Part shown: one piece after another, positions 35,841-44,825 of the stretch
Numbering within the stretch: the first letter of the stretch is position 1
How the letters are laid out: each line of letters begins with the position of its first letter
IMG/VR virus record: IMGVR_UViG_3300020198_000006
Coordinates: 1 to 64,000 of that record
From: a virus
DNA length: 64,000 bases
Reading direction: 5' to 3' (one strand)
Notes under the pieces: generated by a model
The model's database searches: none
Seen by the model: only the letters and a program-made list of their open reading frames with translations
Told to the model about the DNA's origin: nothing
Made by a program: the position numbers and the translations under genes

Positions 35841-37559
35841 TTATCTTAAAGTGTCAAGACTGAATGTAACCAATCCATGTACGTCGATTACACCATAGTA
35901 ACGGTTGTTAACCATTTTCTTAGCGTATCTCGTCATAATACCCTTAATTGGGGTAAAGTTGAACGGATTATACATAGTCGGAGTCAACTGTAGAGGTACA
36001 TATGGTGCGTAAATGTAACCAGCGTCTAACAATGACTTACCTTTGTGACCGACGATAACCTTAGTAGGTGGTAAGTATGGGTCACGGTACACTTGGTAAC
36101 GACCTGATAAAGAACCGATTTTCTCGATACCCATGTTGTATTGGTCTTGCTCAGGAGCTGCGCTTGATACGTGGAAATACTCCAAATCATCAAATATTGC
36201 AGATACCTCAGAAGATACTACAATCCAGTTAGCTCCACCACGAAGAGTTGTCTTGTGGATTTGAGCAGATAATTGGTTAATTTTGGTAACCAAAGTTTGG
36301 TTCCAGTCCTTTTGAGTATAACCCAAGAATGGAGTGTTACCACTTGCTCCGTATCTCCATTCGTTGTAGTCCCACTTAGCTCTCCAAGCGGCACCTTTAC
36401 GAAGGTCACGAAGAATTTCACGGTCAATTTCAGCCGCAACTTGCTCAGACAATAAAGCTGTTAATTCAGCTTCAGCGTCGATGTTGTGGAATGCTGACAC
36501 GTCTTGAGCCAATTCAGGAGACCAGCTAGCTCTTAACTTTCTTTCACTAACAGAAACTGTTACTGATTGAAGGTCGAAAGTTACTTCACCGATTTCTTCT
36601 TCGAACTCAAGAGATGCATATGACCTGTAACTTACCATAACGTTAACAAGTTCCAAGTCGTTAGAAGAGAAGTTAGCAGGTGTGAAACCTGATACTGCGC
36701 TATATGACTCAAGGTCAACAGCCAAGAAGATTTTACCTTCTTCATCACAGATGTCTTGGAATTTGTCCATGTTAGTACCGCCTTTTTGACCGTACTCGAT
36801 AAGACCTTTACCATATTTCTGTGTTACAACGTTGAAATTTTTAACACCATTGTTTCCAGTGTTACCAGTAATTTCAACACTTAAAGATGAAAGGAACTCG
36901 TCGGTATCCATAAGGCTACCATCAGCACCTAACATTTTACCTTGTCCTGCTTTAGTGAAACCACTAATAACAACAATTGCACTGCTAACGGATGCACCAC
37001 TTAAGGCGGCTGTACTTTGAGTTGGTACACCATTGCTGAAAGTTACGAAAGCGAAAGGCGTAGCTGTGGTAGTTGTAGCGGCTCCTTTAGAGTAATCGAA
37101 GACACCAGAAGAAGCTGAATCATCGACCTCATAGAAACGGTCATAAAGATTTTTTGTATTACCGCTATAATATGCGTCGGGGTCAGCCTGTGTATTAGGA
37201 TAACCGAAAGGTGCAGCTTTTCCGTCTGCAATTTTAGGTACAAAGAAGAACAATTTACCGATTGGTAAGTTCATTGCCTGTACAGAAACGATGTCGTTTG
37301 CTAACAATTTAGAGAAAACGCGACGAATGATTGGGAAAACCACGGTCTCGAAAGAACCACTTGCATCAGCAGTTGCGGCTTCGTTGATTAAGTAAGACGC
37401 TTGGTTTTCGTATAATTGTGCTACGTTATCTTTTTGGTGACCGTCAAGTCCTTCAAGGAACCCGAGGTCATCCCATTTTTTAATGGTATCTTCTTTGATA
37501 ACACGAAGGTGCTTAAGACCGATGTTACCAACCATACCTGATTCTAATAGTGCTCCCAT
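35841..37559 (-). CDS. 23: Major capsid protein, T4 gp23-like
   Basis: 572 residues (T4: 521 before cleavage). KKWDDLGFLEGLDG, then ASGSFETVVFPIIRRVF and the C-terminal PLQLTPTMYNPFNFTPIKGIMTRYAKKMVNNRYYG are hallmarks of gp23. Forms the hexameric shell; the N-terminus is normally removed by the gp21 protease. Order scaffold-capsid is as in T4. No TATTTATA box directly before it, so it is probably read through from the scaffold gene. Confidence 0.95.
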   Translation of the reverse strand: MGALLESGMVGNIGLKHLRVIKEDTIKKWDDLGFLEGLDGHQKDNVAQLYENQASYLINEAATADASGSFETVVFPIIRRVFSKLLANDIVSVQAMNLPIGKLFFFVPKIADGKAAPFGYPNTQADPDAYYSGNTKNLYDRFYEVDDSASSGVFDYSKGAATTTTATPFAFVTFSNGVPTQSTAALSGASVSSAIVVISGFTKAGQGKMLGADGSLMDTDEFLSSLSVEITGNTGNNGVKNFNVVTQKYGKGLIEYGQKGGTNMDKFQDICDEEGKIFLAVDLESYSAVSGFTPANFSSNDLELVNVMVSYRSYASLEFEEEIGEVTFDLQSVTVSVSERKLRASWSPELAQDVSAFHNIDAEAELTALLSEQVAAEIDREILRDLRKGAAWRAKWDYNEWRYGASGNTPFLGYTQKDWNQTLVTKINQLSAQIHKTTLRGGANWIVVSSEVSAIFDDLEYFHVSSAAPEQDQYNMGIEKIGSLSGRYQVYRDPYLPPTKVIVGHKGKSLLDAGYIYAPYVPLQLTPTMYNPFNFTPIKGIMTRYAKKMVNNRYYGVIDVHGLVTFSLDTLR

Positions 37560-37595
37560 TTTAATATTTTTTTGGTTTTTTATTGTTTATTTTTA

Positions 37596-38882
37596 TTATT
37601 TCAACTTACTCATCAAGTCTCTCATTCTTCTGAATTGAGGATTCTCATAAGCTTTTGACTCTGAAAGAACCCCAGTTGAAGATGAAGTACTTGGTGCTGT
37701 AGTTATTTTTTCAACCACCGATTCAGTCACGGGTTTTTTAGTGTCTAATTCGGCTTTAATTGATACATAAAGATTCTTAGATTCCTTCAAGGTTGAGATT
37801 GAATCGAATCTTTTAAGAATATTTAGTTTTTCCTGTTTTGTTGTGGAATGTTCTGTGAACAAACGAGTGGCATATGCTAAATTGGCGTTGAAAACAGCAA
37901 CTTCGTTAAGTTTTTCCTTGAATAAGACAAGTGCTTTTTTATACTCGCTGTTTTGTTTTTTCAAGTTTTGAACTTCTTCGTTTAATTCACCACCGTGATT
38001 TGAACCAGCTTTAAAAACTTTTTTGCTTTTTATACCAGCTCTTTCACCGCCATGAGGATTCCATTTTGTTCTTGCGGCTTCACCCACTTCTTTTTCATTT
38101 TCATTAGGTTCATCAAAAATAGTTTCAGAAAACTCTTTATCACCTTCGCCATCATTTGGTATAAATACTTTATCATCAAGCTCTGGTTCATCATCAAGTT
38201 CTGGTTTATCTTCATCATCAAGTTCTGGTTCATCATCAAGTTCGATTTCGTAAACTACTGTATCGGATTCTTCCTCCATCGGAATGTCTAAAGTTTCGTC
38301 GATAGGTTCATCCGCATCTTTTTCTTCATCTAACTTAATGATGTACTCATCGTCGCCATCCTCAAGTTCAATTTGGTCATCATCTTTTTTAACAATGATT
38401 CCATCTTCAGGTCTCATAGCTTTGAAGACTTTCAAAACTTCGTCTTCATCGGCACCTGTCATGTCAACAACATCATCTCCCATTTCGTCAGAATCTTCTG
38501 GATTCATTTCATCTTCTGGATTCATTTCATCTTCTGAATCCTTAGAATTGATGTCCTTAGATATTTCATCTTCTGAGTCCTTAGAATTGATGTCCTTAGA
38601 CATTTCATCTTCTGAGTCCTTAGACATTTCATCATCACCATCTTCGTTATCGAGACTATCCTCTTCATCCCCAGTTTTTACTGGTACATCATCTGATGCC
38701 TCTTCTTCAGAATCGGGTTGTTCTGTAACAACCTCTTTCTCTTCTTCCAATGATTCTTTTAGCAAATCGTTTAGTTCTTGTTTCATTGTAGAAGCAAGTA
38801 TACCTTTTGCATTTGCTTTGACTGCCTCTTCAAGTGTCTGCACCTGAAGTAACGCTTGTTCTAAAATAGATTTTTCGCTCAT
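37596..38882 (-). CDS. 22: Prohead core scaffolding protein, T4 gp22-like
   Basis: 428 residues, very acidic. Repeats of SKDSEDEMSKD, NPEDEM and ELDDEPELDD fill residues 75-230, with matching DNA repeats at 38160-38240 and 38505-38640. Helical C-terminal part is more conserved-looking. Between gp21-like protease and capsid gene, as in T4. TATTTATA box at 38900-38907. Confidence 0.8.
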   Translation of the reverse strand: MSEKSILEQALLQVQTLEEAVKANAKGILASTMKQELNDLLKESLEEEKEVVTEQPDSEEEASDDVPVKTGDEEDSLDNEDGDDEMSKDSEDEMSKDINSKDSEDEISKDINSKDSEDEMNPEDEMNPEDSDEMGDDVVDMTGADEDEVLKVFKAMRPEDGIIVKKDDDQIELEDGDDEYIIKLDEEKDADEPIDETLDIPMEEESDTVVYEIELDDEPELDDEDKPELDDEPELDDKVFIPNDGEGDKEFSETIFDEPNENEKEVGEAARTKWNPHGGERAGIKSKKVFKAGSNHGGELNEEVQNLKKQNSEYKKALVLFKEKLNEVAVFNANLAYATRLFTEHSTTKQEKLNILKRFDSISTLKESKNLYVSIKAELDTKKPVTESVVEKITTAPSTSSSTGVLSESKAYENPQFRRMRDLMSKLK

Positions 38883-38899
38883 TTGGAGTTTTATTTTCT

Positions 38900-38907
38900 T
38901 ATAAATA
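38900..38907 (-). promoter_or_regulatory. TATTTATA box of the scaffold-capsid unit
   Basis: Exact minus-strand motif 17 nt before the ATG at 38882. Confidence 0.5.
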
Positions 38908-38962
38908 TTATGATTATGTAAAAAAATACTTTTTACGATATTAAAATCTTAAATAAATTAGA

Positions 38963-39646
38963 TTACTTAGATAGGAAAGTATCCAATTTTAACATTAAAG
39001 TTTTCATTCTATCCGATTGCGGGTCACCTTCCTGAATAGGTTCTTGGTAGTTGTCTATTTCACCTGGGTCCTTAAAAATATAAGCGCCGGGGGTAGATGG
39101 AGATGATACTAAATCAAAACATACTAATTCGAAATCATCTTGTACTATGTTTTGACCTTTTATATTTTTTAATGAACCAACCCCTCTTGAGGATATACCT
39201 AACGATGCACCATTCATTAATAACATCGCCGCTTGGTCCCCCTTGGTACTAACGACACCCATTTTCTTCCAACCGGGTGACGTAAATAACTTTAGTTTAC
39301 CCATTAGTATTTTACCATCCCACCAAGTCTCAAGGATAGAGTGTGAAACTCTATCTAAATCAATTAATGAAGATGTTGGGTGATTAAGTTCACTTAATGC
39401 TCCACCCTTTTGAATTAAATTTTGATATTTTTCGGCTTCTCTTTTTAAAATGGTTTCAGGATATACTCTACCATTTTTATTTGGAGTATCGTATTTTTGT
39501 AAAACAGCATAAAGAATTATATCCTGTGAAAAATCCACGTCTTTCATCTCGGATATAATTTTTTTGTTTTCTTTCGGGGAAACGTGACCCGCGTCGTATT
39601 CTATTAAAACGCCATTGCCAGTCTCATTAGGCCCAAGTACTTTCAT
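38963..39646 (-). CDS. 21: Prohead core protease, T4 gp21-like
   Basis: 227 residues. NGRVYPETIL, LSELNHPTSSLIDLDRVSH (catalytic His) and GASLGISSRGVGS (catalytic Ser) are the signature regions of the gp21/herpes-type serine protease that matures the prohead. Size close to T4 gp21 (212). A TATTTATT-type box lies just upstream. Confidence 0.92.
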   Translation of the reverse strand: MKVLGPNETGNGVLIEYDAGHVSPKENKKIISEMKDVDFSQDIILYAVLQKYDTPNKNGRVYPETILKREAEKYQNLIQKGGALSELNHPTSSLIDLDRVSHSILETWWDGKILMGKLKLFTSPGWKKMGVVSTKGDQAAMLLMNGASLGISSRGVGSLKNIKGQNIVQDDFELVCFDLVSSPSTPGAYIFKDPGEIDNYQEPIQEGDPQSDRMKTLMLKLDTFLSK

Positions 39647-39681
39647 TTATCCTTTTATATAATAAATACCACAATACCGAA

Positions 39682-40107
39682 TTAATTCTTTGTTTTGTAG
39701 AAATTAAACAAAGTTTCGTCATTTAATATGGTATCCACTATAGTTACAGATAGGTCTGTGACAATCTTTTTTACCTCTTTAATCTTAATATCGAAGTACT
39801 TGTCCGCATATAAAGTTATCTCCAAATCCATAAAAGACCTTTTGTTGGTTTTTACACCTCTAGTTTTGATGTCTAGGTCCACTATGGATTCTGGCTTGAA
39901 ATATTCAGACCTCAAATCGTAAATTTTCTGTTTTATTTTCCTCCTTGTTTGTGATATGACCCTATCAAAGTCACAATCATCATCGTTTGGCTGCGTCCAC
40001 GAATTTAATTTAACATATATTGTTTTTAAATTTTTATAGTCAACCGTTCCATAACCAATTTTTACGTTTTTATAGACACCAAGTTTTATAAATTTTCCAC
40101 TTTTCAT
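39682..40107 (-). CDS. Hypothetical protein, head gene cluster
   Basis: 141 residues, basic, strand-helix mix (IKLGVYKNVKIGYGTVDY, RSFMDLEITLYADKYFDIKI). Between protease and bS21; no family recognised. Confidence 0.45.
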   Translation of the reverse strand: MKSGKFIKLGVYKNVKIGYGTVDYKNLKTIYVKLNSWTQPNDDDCDFDRVISQTRRKIKQKIYDLRSEYFKPESIVDLDIKTRGVKTNKRSFMDLEITLYADKYFDIKIKEVKKIVTDLSVTIVDTILNDETLFNFYKTKN

Positions 40108-40186
40108 TAATATTATTCATACTTAATATATTTTATGGTGTATTTAAAATATACAAAATAAACTTAACAAAACCAAATTTTTTACT

Positions 40187-40194
40187 TATATTTA
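40187..40194 (+). promoter_or_regulatory. Host-type promoter box (TATATTTA) of the bS21 gene
   Basis: One base off TATATTTG, 13 nt before the ATG. AT-rich upstream region with a weak -33 element. Confidence 0.4.
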
Positions 40195-40207
40195 AAAAAA
40201 AACGATT

Positions 40208-40399
40208 ATGATTATTGTCAATGTTTCAAAAGAAAAAAACCTTGAATCCGCACTAAAAAAATACAAAAACAAGGTTCACAAAATAAAACAAACTGAAGAA
40301 CTAAAAGGTAGACAAGAATATGTTAAACCATCGGTACAAAAAAGAAGTCAAAAGCTCAAAGCAATTTACAAAGAACAACTAAACAGAACCGATAATTAA
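40208..40399 (+). CDS. rpsU: Ribosomal protein bS21 homologue
   Basis: 63 residues, the usual length. MIIVNVSKEKNLESALKKYK, a Lys-rich middle and GRQEYVKPSVQKRSQKLKAIYK follow bS21 throughout. bS21 sits on the 30S platform near the anti-Shine-Dalgarno end of 16S rRNA; in Bacteroidota it helps hide that end, so a phage version could replace the host protein and bias initiation. Isolated on the plus strand inside a minus-strand head cluster, with its own promoter. Its stop shares TTAA with the convergent gene. Confidence 0.88.
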   Translation: MIIVNVSKEKNLESALKKYKNKVHKIKQTEELKGRQEYVKPSVQKRSQKLKAIYKEQLNRTDN

Positions 40400-41133
40400 T
40401 CCAAGTTCTTATTTAATTCAATAAGTCTATAGTAATTAAACTTACTAATTTCTGATTCGGTAATATCCTTCTTAACCTCTGTTAACTTTGTCAGCAAAAA
40501 AGAATCAGAATTCTCCTTTAAAATCTTTTCAATTTTCTGAGACATACTTTCTCTCAATGAATTCATCTCCGTATTTAATTCTTCGGGTTTCATTGAAACG
40601 ATTTTCTTAAAGGTTTCCTTTTGTCCATCATTCATAAAATCAGTAAACTTCGTATTAAAGTTGTTTACCAATACCGCAGTAAGTAATGATTGATTATTGG
40701 TATAAGATGCTGATTCCGAAACATTAGATGATTTTGGTGAAGTAAGATGTGATATGAGTCTTTGTTTGGCGTTTACCTTTCTTTCAACATTTAACAATGA
40801 TGTTTGTTCAGATAAAACATCTAAACAATCATAAACTTCATTTTTTAAAGGAGTTACACTTTTTAAAATGTTGCTAAGATTAGATACCCCCTCATCCAAT
40901 AGTTTTGATTTTTCTACTAAAAGGGTTTCTATTTGTTCAACAAACAATCTAGCGGTATCCACATTTGGAATGTGTTTATTTTCGACATCTCCATAAAACA
41001 AATACATTTCAATCAAATTTTTATTTGATTTGATTTGTTTTAATAAATCTTTTACATCTGATTTTTTATCAGAAGCGAAAGACTCGGTTAATTTAACCAA
41101 CAATTTTGTTTTTACATTACCAAAATTTGACAT
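40396..41133 (-). CDS. Hypothetical virion-associated helical protein
   Basis: 245 residues, almost wholly helical and coiled-coil-like, 1 nt after the portal stop and thus co-translated with it. Could be a prohead core component like T4 gp67/gp68 by position; no sequence proof. Confidence 0.5.
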   Translation of the reverse strand: MSNFGNVKTKLLVKLTESFASDKKSDVKDLLKQIKSNKNLIEMYLFYGDVENKHIPNVDTARLFVEQIETLLVEKSKLLDEGVSNLSNILKSVTPLKNEVYDCLDVLSEQTSLLNVERKVNAKQRLISHLTSPKSSNVSESASYTNNQSLLTAVLVNNFNTKFTDFMNDGQKETFKKIVSMKPEELNTEMNSLRESMSQKIEKILKENSDSFLLTKLTEVKKDITESEISKFNYYRLIELNKNLD

Positions 41134-41134
41134 C

Positions 41135-42931
41135 TTATTTTTCGTTTAATATATTTTTTAATTTATTTTCTATCTCATAAATATTCTGTTGGGCCTTATT
41201 AATATCAAAAAGGTCATTAATATTGTCACCCTCACCTAACATTCCCAAAATATTACGTTTTTTAGTTGATTCACTTAATGGTGCTGCCGGTCCTGCTCCC
41301 GCCAGTGGTGGAGGTTCACCCATATTACCACCCGGAGTGGCTACTTCACCAGCGGCCCCAGCCTCCTGTCTTTCTTCTTCAGGTACACCATACTTTGCAT
41401 CCACATCGTCAAATACACCTGAACGTTTAATAACGATTTGTGTATTTTGTAATTCCATACCCACGGCTCTTTCAAGTCTTTGTTGTTGTAAATCCAACAA
41501 CACCTCACTATCACTCATTCCAAGAATATTTTTCTTAGCCCATGTATGTGATACTGGTAAGATACCAACTTGAGATTGGTCAGACGTGGCATTTTTATAA
41601 AGTTCAATCTTTTCTTTCCATTGTTCAATCCTTAATAAATCAGATTGTGCTGATGGATTTGTTAATGAAAGAGTGAAGTTATTTAATTCATCTTCCATTC
41701 CAAGAAGATATAAGTGAACAAGAGCAATCTTATTCAATTCTTGAATTAAAGATTTTTGAATTCTATTGATTGTTCTTGCGAAACGAATATCCATTAACGC
41801 AAGTTGTTTACCGTCACCAACAACTTCTTCAAATCCTAAGAATGCCTTTGGAATTCTAAGAGCGGCTAATAATTTCTTTTGAATATATTCAATATCCGCA
41901 ATCTCTCCTAGGTTTTGTGCTCCCGCTAAAGTTTCAATCGGGTTAGTTTGTGATGGGTCACGAATTGGAATAAAATAATCTTGGTCAACCGCCATTTGAT
42001 TATATCTCATATCAACCTGACCATTTCTTGGGTCAACTACTTGGTCTCTTTTGAATTTATTAGCAACACGTTGAACATATTGTTCAATGTCCTTATCATC
42101 CATGTTACCAACAAATACTTTAAATACGCGTCTTTCGGGTGCTCTCGTTGTTCTATAAATCAACATCGCGTCTTCTGCAAGAAGTAATTGTTTCCAAATT
42201 CTTCTAATCTTGTCCAACATGGATGTACCATATGGAAGTTTTCTATCATCACCAAGTAATCTAAAATGTGCGATTTCCCAAGCTTGAAATTCCAATTCTT
42301 TATTTTTCCATTGGAATCTTAATTCTCTTGTTGGTGCTTTAATGTCTCTTTGATGTGGTGTCTTTGATTCCCTACCCTCTATTCTCTCTATTTCAATATT
42401 TGGTAATTGTTGGCAACCAATGATACCCTTTTCGGGGTCAATTTTTAAATAAACAAAATCATCACCATACTTACAAACGCCTCTAGCCCACATCTGTAGG
42501 TTTGTGTTTAAATCTAAACGATTGATAAATAAGTCTTCTAAAATTTGTTTGATACGACTTGACTCCGAGAATATTGTTAGAATATCGCCCTTCTCAGAAA
42601 GTGTCGTAGACTCTTCAGCATAGATATCAAGTGATGCTGAAATTTCAGGAGTAAACTCCATGGATTCGTAGTCATAATATGCCGCTAATCTATTTGGTTC
42701 ATAATAGACGGATTGGTTATAAAGAGATTGTTCGAGTTTTGTCCATTTATCTGCAATGTATTGACTCTGTTGAGCTTGTAACATTGCTTTCTCATACTCT
42801 TCTCTACTATTGGTTTTTATTATCTCATCCCTCGAAAAATTAAATGACGGGGTCTCTTCAGGTCTTTGATTACCCGCAAACCCAAACATTTTGGTTAATC
42901 TTTGGAATACTGTTAAATTATTATCCGCCAT
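41135..42931 (-). CDS. 20: Portal protein, T4 gp20-like
   Basis: 598 residues (T4 524). AYYDYESMEFTPEISASLDIYAEES, LPYGTSMLDKIRRIWKQLLLAEDAMLIYR and IEYIQKKLLAALRIPKAFLGFEE are characteristic gp20 segments. Forms the dodecameric ring at the head vertex. Pro/Gly/Ala-rich extension near the C-terminus (about 525-555). TATTTATA box 3 nt before the ATG. Confidence 0.94.
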   Translation of the reverse strand: MADNNLTVFQRLTKMFGFAGNQRPEETPSFNFSRDEIIKTNSREEYEKAMLQAQQSQYIADKWTKLEQSLYNQSVYYEPNRLAAYYDYESMEFTPEISASLDIYAEESTTLSEKGDILTIFSESSRIKQILEDLFINRLDLNTNLQMWARGVCKYGDDFVYLKIDPEKGIIGCQQLPNIEIERIEGRESKTPHQRDIKAPTRELRFQWKNKELEFQAWEIAHFRLLGDDRKLPYGTSMLDKIRRIWKQLLLAEDAMLIYRTTRAPERRVFKVFVGNMDDKDIEQYVQRVANKFKRDQVVDPRNGQVDMRYNQMAVDQDYFIPIRDPSQTNPIETLAGAQNLGEIADIEYIQKKLLAALRIPKAFLGFEEVVGDGKQLALMDIRFARTINRIQKSLIQELNKIALVHLYLLGMEDELNNFTLSLTNPSAQSDLLRIEQWKEKIELYKNATSDQSQVGILPVSHTWAKKNILGMSDSEVLLDLQQQRLERAVGMELQNTQIVIKRSGVFDDVDAKYGVPEEERQEAGAAGEVATPGGNMGEPPPLAGAGPAAPLSESTKKRNILGMLGEGDNINDLFDINKAQQNIYEIENKLKNILNEK

Positions 42932-42934
42932 TTA

Positions 42935-42942
42935 TATAAATA
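42935..42942 (-). promoter_or_regulatory. TATTTATA box of the portal gene
   Basis: Exact minus-strand motif, with TAA between it and the ATG at 42931. Confidence 0.55.
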
Positions 42943-42993
42943 GTTTTCTTTAAAAGATAATTAATTTCTTCAGTATAATAAAGTTGTGTGGCG

Positions 42994-44769
42994 TTATTTT
43001 TTTTTAGAGAAAAGCCAAGAATATTCCTTGTATTGGTCCTTACCTGGTACCCCAAAAGTTGTATTTACAATTTGTTTTCCGTCAGTTTGCATTGCACCAA
43101 TTTGGTCAAATGCAGTTCCATATGAATAAAAAGATTTCTTTGTTTCATATGTTCTTTCAGATAAAGTCCAAGATTCCATCATTGCTTTGTTTTTGGAATT
43201 ATTTCTCTGTAACTGATTAAAACTTATGTCTCCAGCATATAACGCCATTGACAAACTCATAATGGCATCGTCATGATGACCCTTCATATGGTCGGGTCTT
43301 CCATTTAAGTAAACAAACGTACTTAATTCATTTAATAAACGACTTGACCTAACACCAAATCCCTTTCTCAATTGTTCTTCAAATGCCGCGACAATTTGAG
43401 TTCTTTTGTTGTTAAAATTGATACCGGGAATTTTTTCCATTGCTTTTTTATTATAATCCCAAATGTTCTTGGTATTCATCCCATCAATAAACAAGTTTTT
43501 GTAATTCATTTCTTGTAGTTTTCTTGATGTAGCAATACCCATTCCACCAGTAATATCAATCACAATGAACGCGTCATAAAGAATACCCCATTTGTAACAT
43601 ACTCCCGCCAAATCGTCTGGCGGCATTTTACCAATATATTCTGCAACTTGTTCTCTTTCATCAAAATCAATAATGCTTATCGAGGAAAAATCTTCACTAT
43701 CTCCGCGACTAACATCCACACCCATAATATATCTGTTACCTTGTACAGGTTCTTTCCATTGCCAAAAAGTACCATTAATGTATTTTTCTTTAGGTACTCT
43801 AATTAAATTTTTTGCTATATGTTCTTGCATCTCACCCGGTATAACCCCATCACCTGAACCTAAAAAGTCACACTCTAATTCCTGTGCAATTTTTCTCCTA
43901 TCGTACTTAAACTTTTTCGCCATTGATTCAAACCATGATGAAAATGGTTTATAACCCTGTTCTTCATACCCTTGATATTTTTCTATATCAAATTCATATA
44001 AAACTACTTCATTATCGTCGTATTGCTCTCTATTCAACATATAATGAACAATGTCATTACACTTAACCCATCTTAAATCTTTTGTATATCGAGGGTCTTT
44101 AAACCAACGTAAATTTGAAATATGAAAATCATTTATTTTACGAATTGCTTGGTCGTATACACCATAATAAATTGGGTCATATCCGTTTGGGGTTGAGATA
44201 AGAATAATCTTACCTCCTGTAGACAGGGACGCCATAGACGCCGCCCAAAAGTCATCTCCCGCTTCGATATATGCTGCCTCGTCAAAAATAAGAATTGTGG
44301 GAGTATAACCACGTAGAGCATCCGCGGATGTTGCAACCGCTTTTACTTCACAACCATTATTTAATCTAAATCTACTTTCAGAGTTTTTATCGGGAGAAAA
44401 CCCGACATTAATCCACTCTGGCCATTGGCCTAAGAAATAACGAATTTTATTTGCCATTTCTATCGCCGTATCACGTTTGTTTGCAATTACAAGTACCCTT
44501 TCGGGATTATCAGTATTTGCCAATTGTATTCTTCTTGAAATCCATGCCGCGGTTACCGTAGACACCCCCGCCTGTCTATACTTTCTTGTTATGTTATCAT
44601 TATATTCTTCATAATCTTTAAGTAACTGAATTTGGTCTGGAAATAAATCCAATGGAACAAACTTTTTTTGCGTATTATCATAAGTTGTTAAGTATGTTTT
44701 TAATGCATACACAACATCTTTTTTAATACGAGCAAATTCTTTTAATTGTAATAGTTTTTGATTGTCCAT
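42994..44769 (-). CDS. 17: Large terminase, T4 gp17-like
   Basis: 591 residues. ATPase part: adenine-binding Q motif region FPDQIQLL, Walker-A-like RQAGVSTV, Walker B ILIFDEAAYIE and coupling motif LISTPNG. Nuclease part: VDVSRGDSEDFSS with the first metal Asp, then DAFIVIDITGGMG and a later HHDDAIMS. The P-loop Lys is not in its usual place, which is seen in several terminases where an upstream Arg serves. Packages DNA through the portal. TATTTATA box 3 nt before the ATG. Confidence 0.94.
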   Translation of the reverse strand: MDNQKLLQLKEFARIKKDVVYALKTYLTTYDNTQKKFVPLDLFPDQIQLLKDYEEYNDNITRKYRQAGVSTVTAAWISRRIQLANTDNPERVLVIANKRDTAIEMANKIRYFLGQWPEWINVGFSPDKNSESRFRLNNGCEVKAVATSADALRGYTPTILIFDEAAYIEAGDDFWAASMASLSTGGKIILISTPNGYDPIYYGVYDQAIRKINDFHISNLRWFKDPRYTKDLRWVKCNDIVHYMLNREQYDDNEVVLYEFDIEKYQGYEEQGYKPFSSWFESMAKKFKYDRRKIAQELECDFLGSGDGVIPGEMQEHIAKNLIRVPKEKYINGTFWQWKEPVQGNRYIMGVDVSRGDSEDFSSISIIDFDEREQVAEYIGKMPPDDLAGVCYKWGILYDAFIVIDITGGMGIATSRKLQEMNYKNLFIDGMNTKNIWDYNKKAMEKIPGINFNNKRTQIVAAFEEQLRKGFGVRSSRLLNELSTFVYLNGRPDHMKGHHDDAIMSLSMALYAGDISFNQLQRNNSKNKAMMESWTLSERTYETKKSFYSYGTAFDQIGAMQTDGKQIVNTTFGVPGKDQYKEYSWLFSKKK

Positions 44770-44772
44770 ATA

Positions 44773-44780
44773 TATAAATA
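44773..44780 (-). promoter_or_regulatory. TATTTATA box of the terminase gene
   Basis: Exact minus-strand motif with TAT between it and the ATG at 44769. Confidence 0.55.
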
Positions 44781-44783
44781 TGA

Positions 44784-44812
44784 AAAAAGGGTGATTTTAC
44801 CACCCTTTTCTT
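44784..44812 (-). terminator. Terminator before the terminase gene
   Basis: AAAAGGGTG (44785-44793) pairs with CACCCTTTT (44801-44809), short loop, ending the upstream 44.8-48.4 kb operon. The upstream A-run serves as T-run on the minus strand. Confidence 0.75.
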
Positions 44813-44825
44813 ATTATCTCCATTA

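Noticed and set aside
38284-38847. Ser-rich 187-residue reading frame antisense to the scaffold gene
   Set aside because: It is the mirror of the Asp/Glu-rich repeats of the scaffold; composition follows from that and no initiation context is seen.
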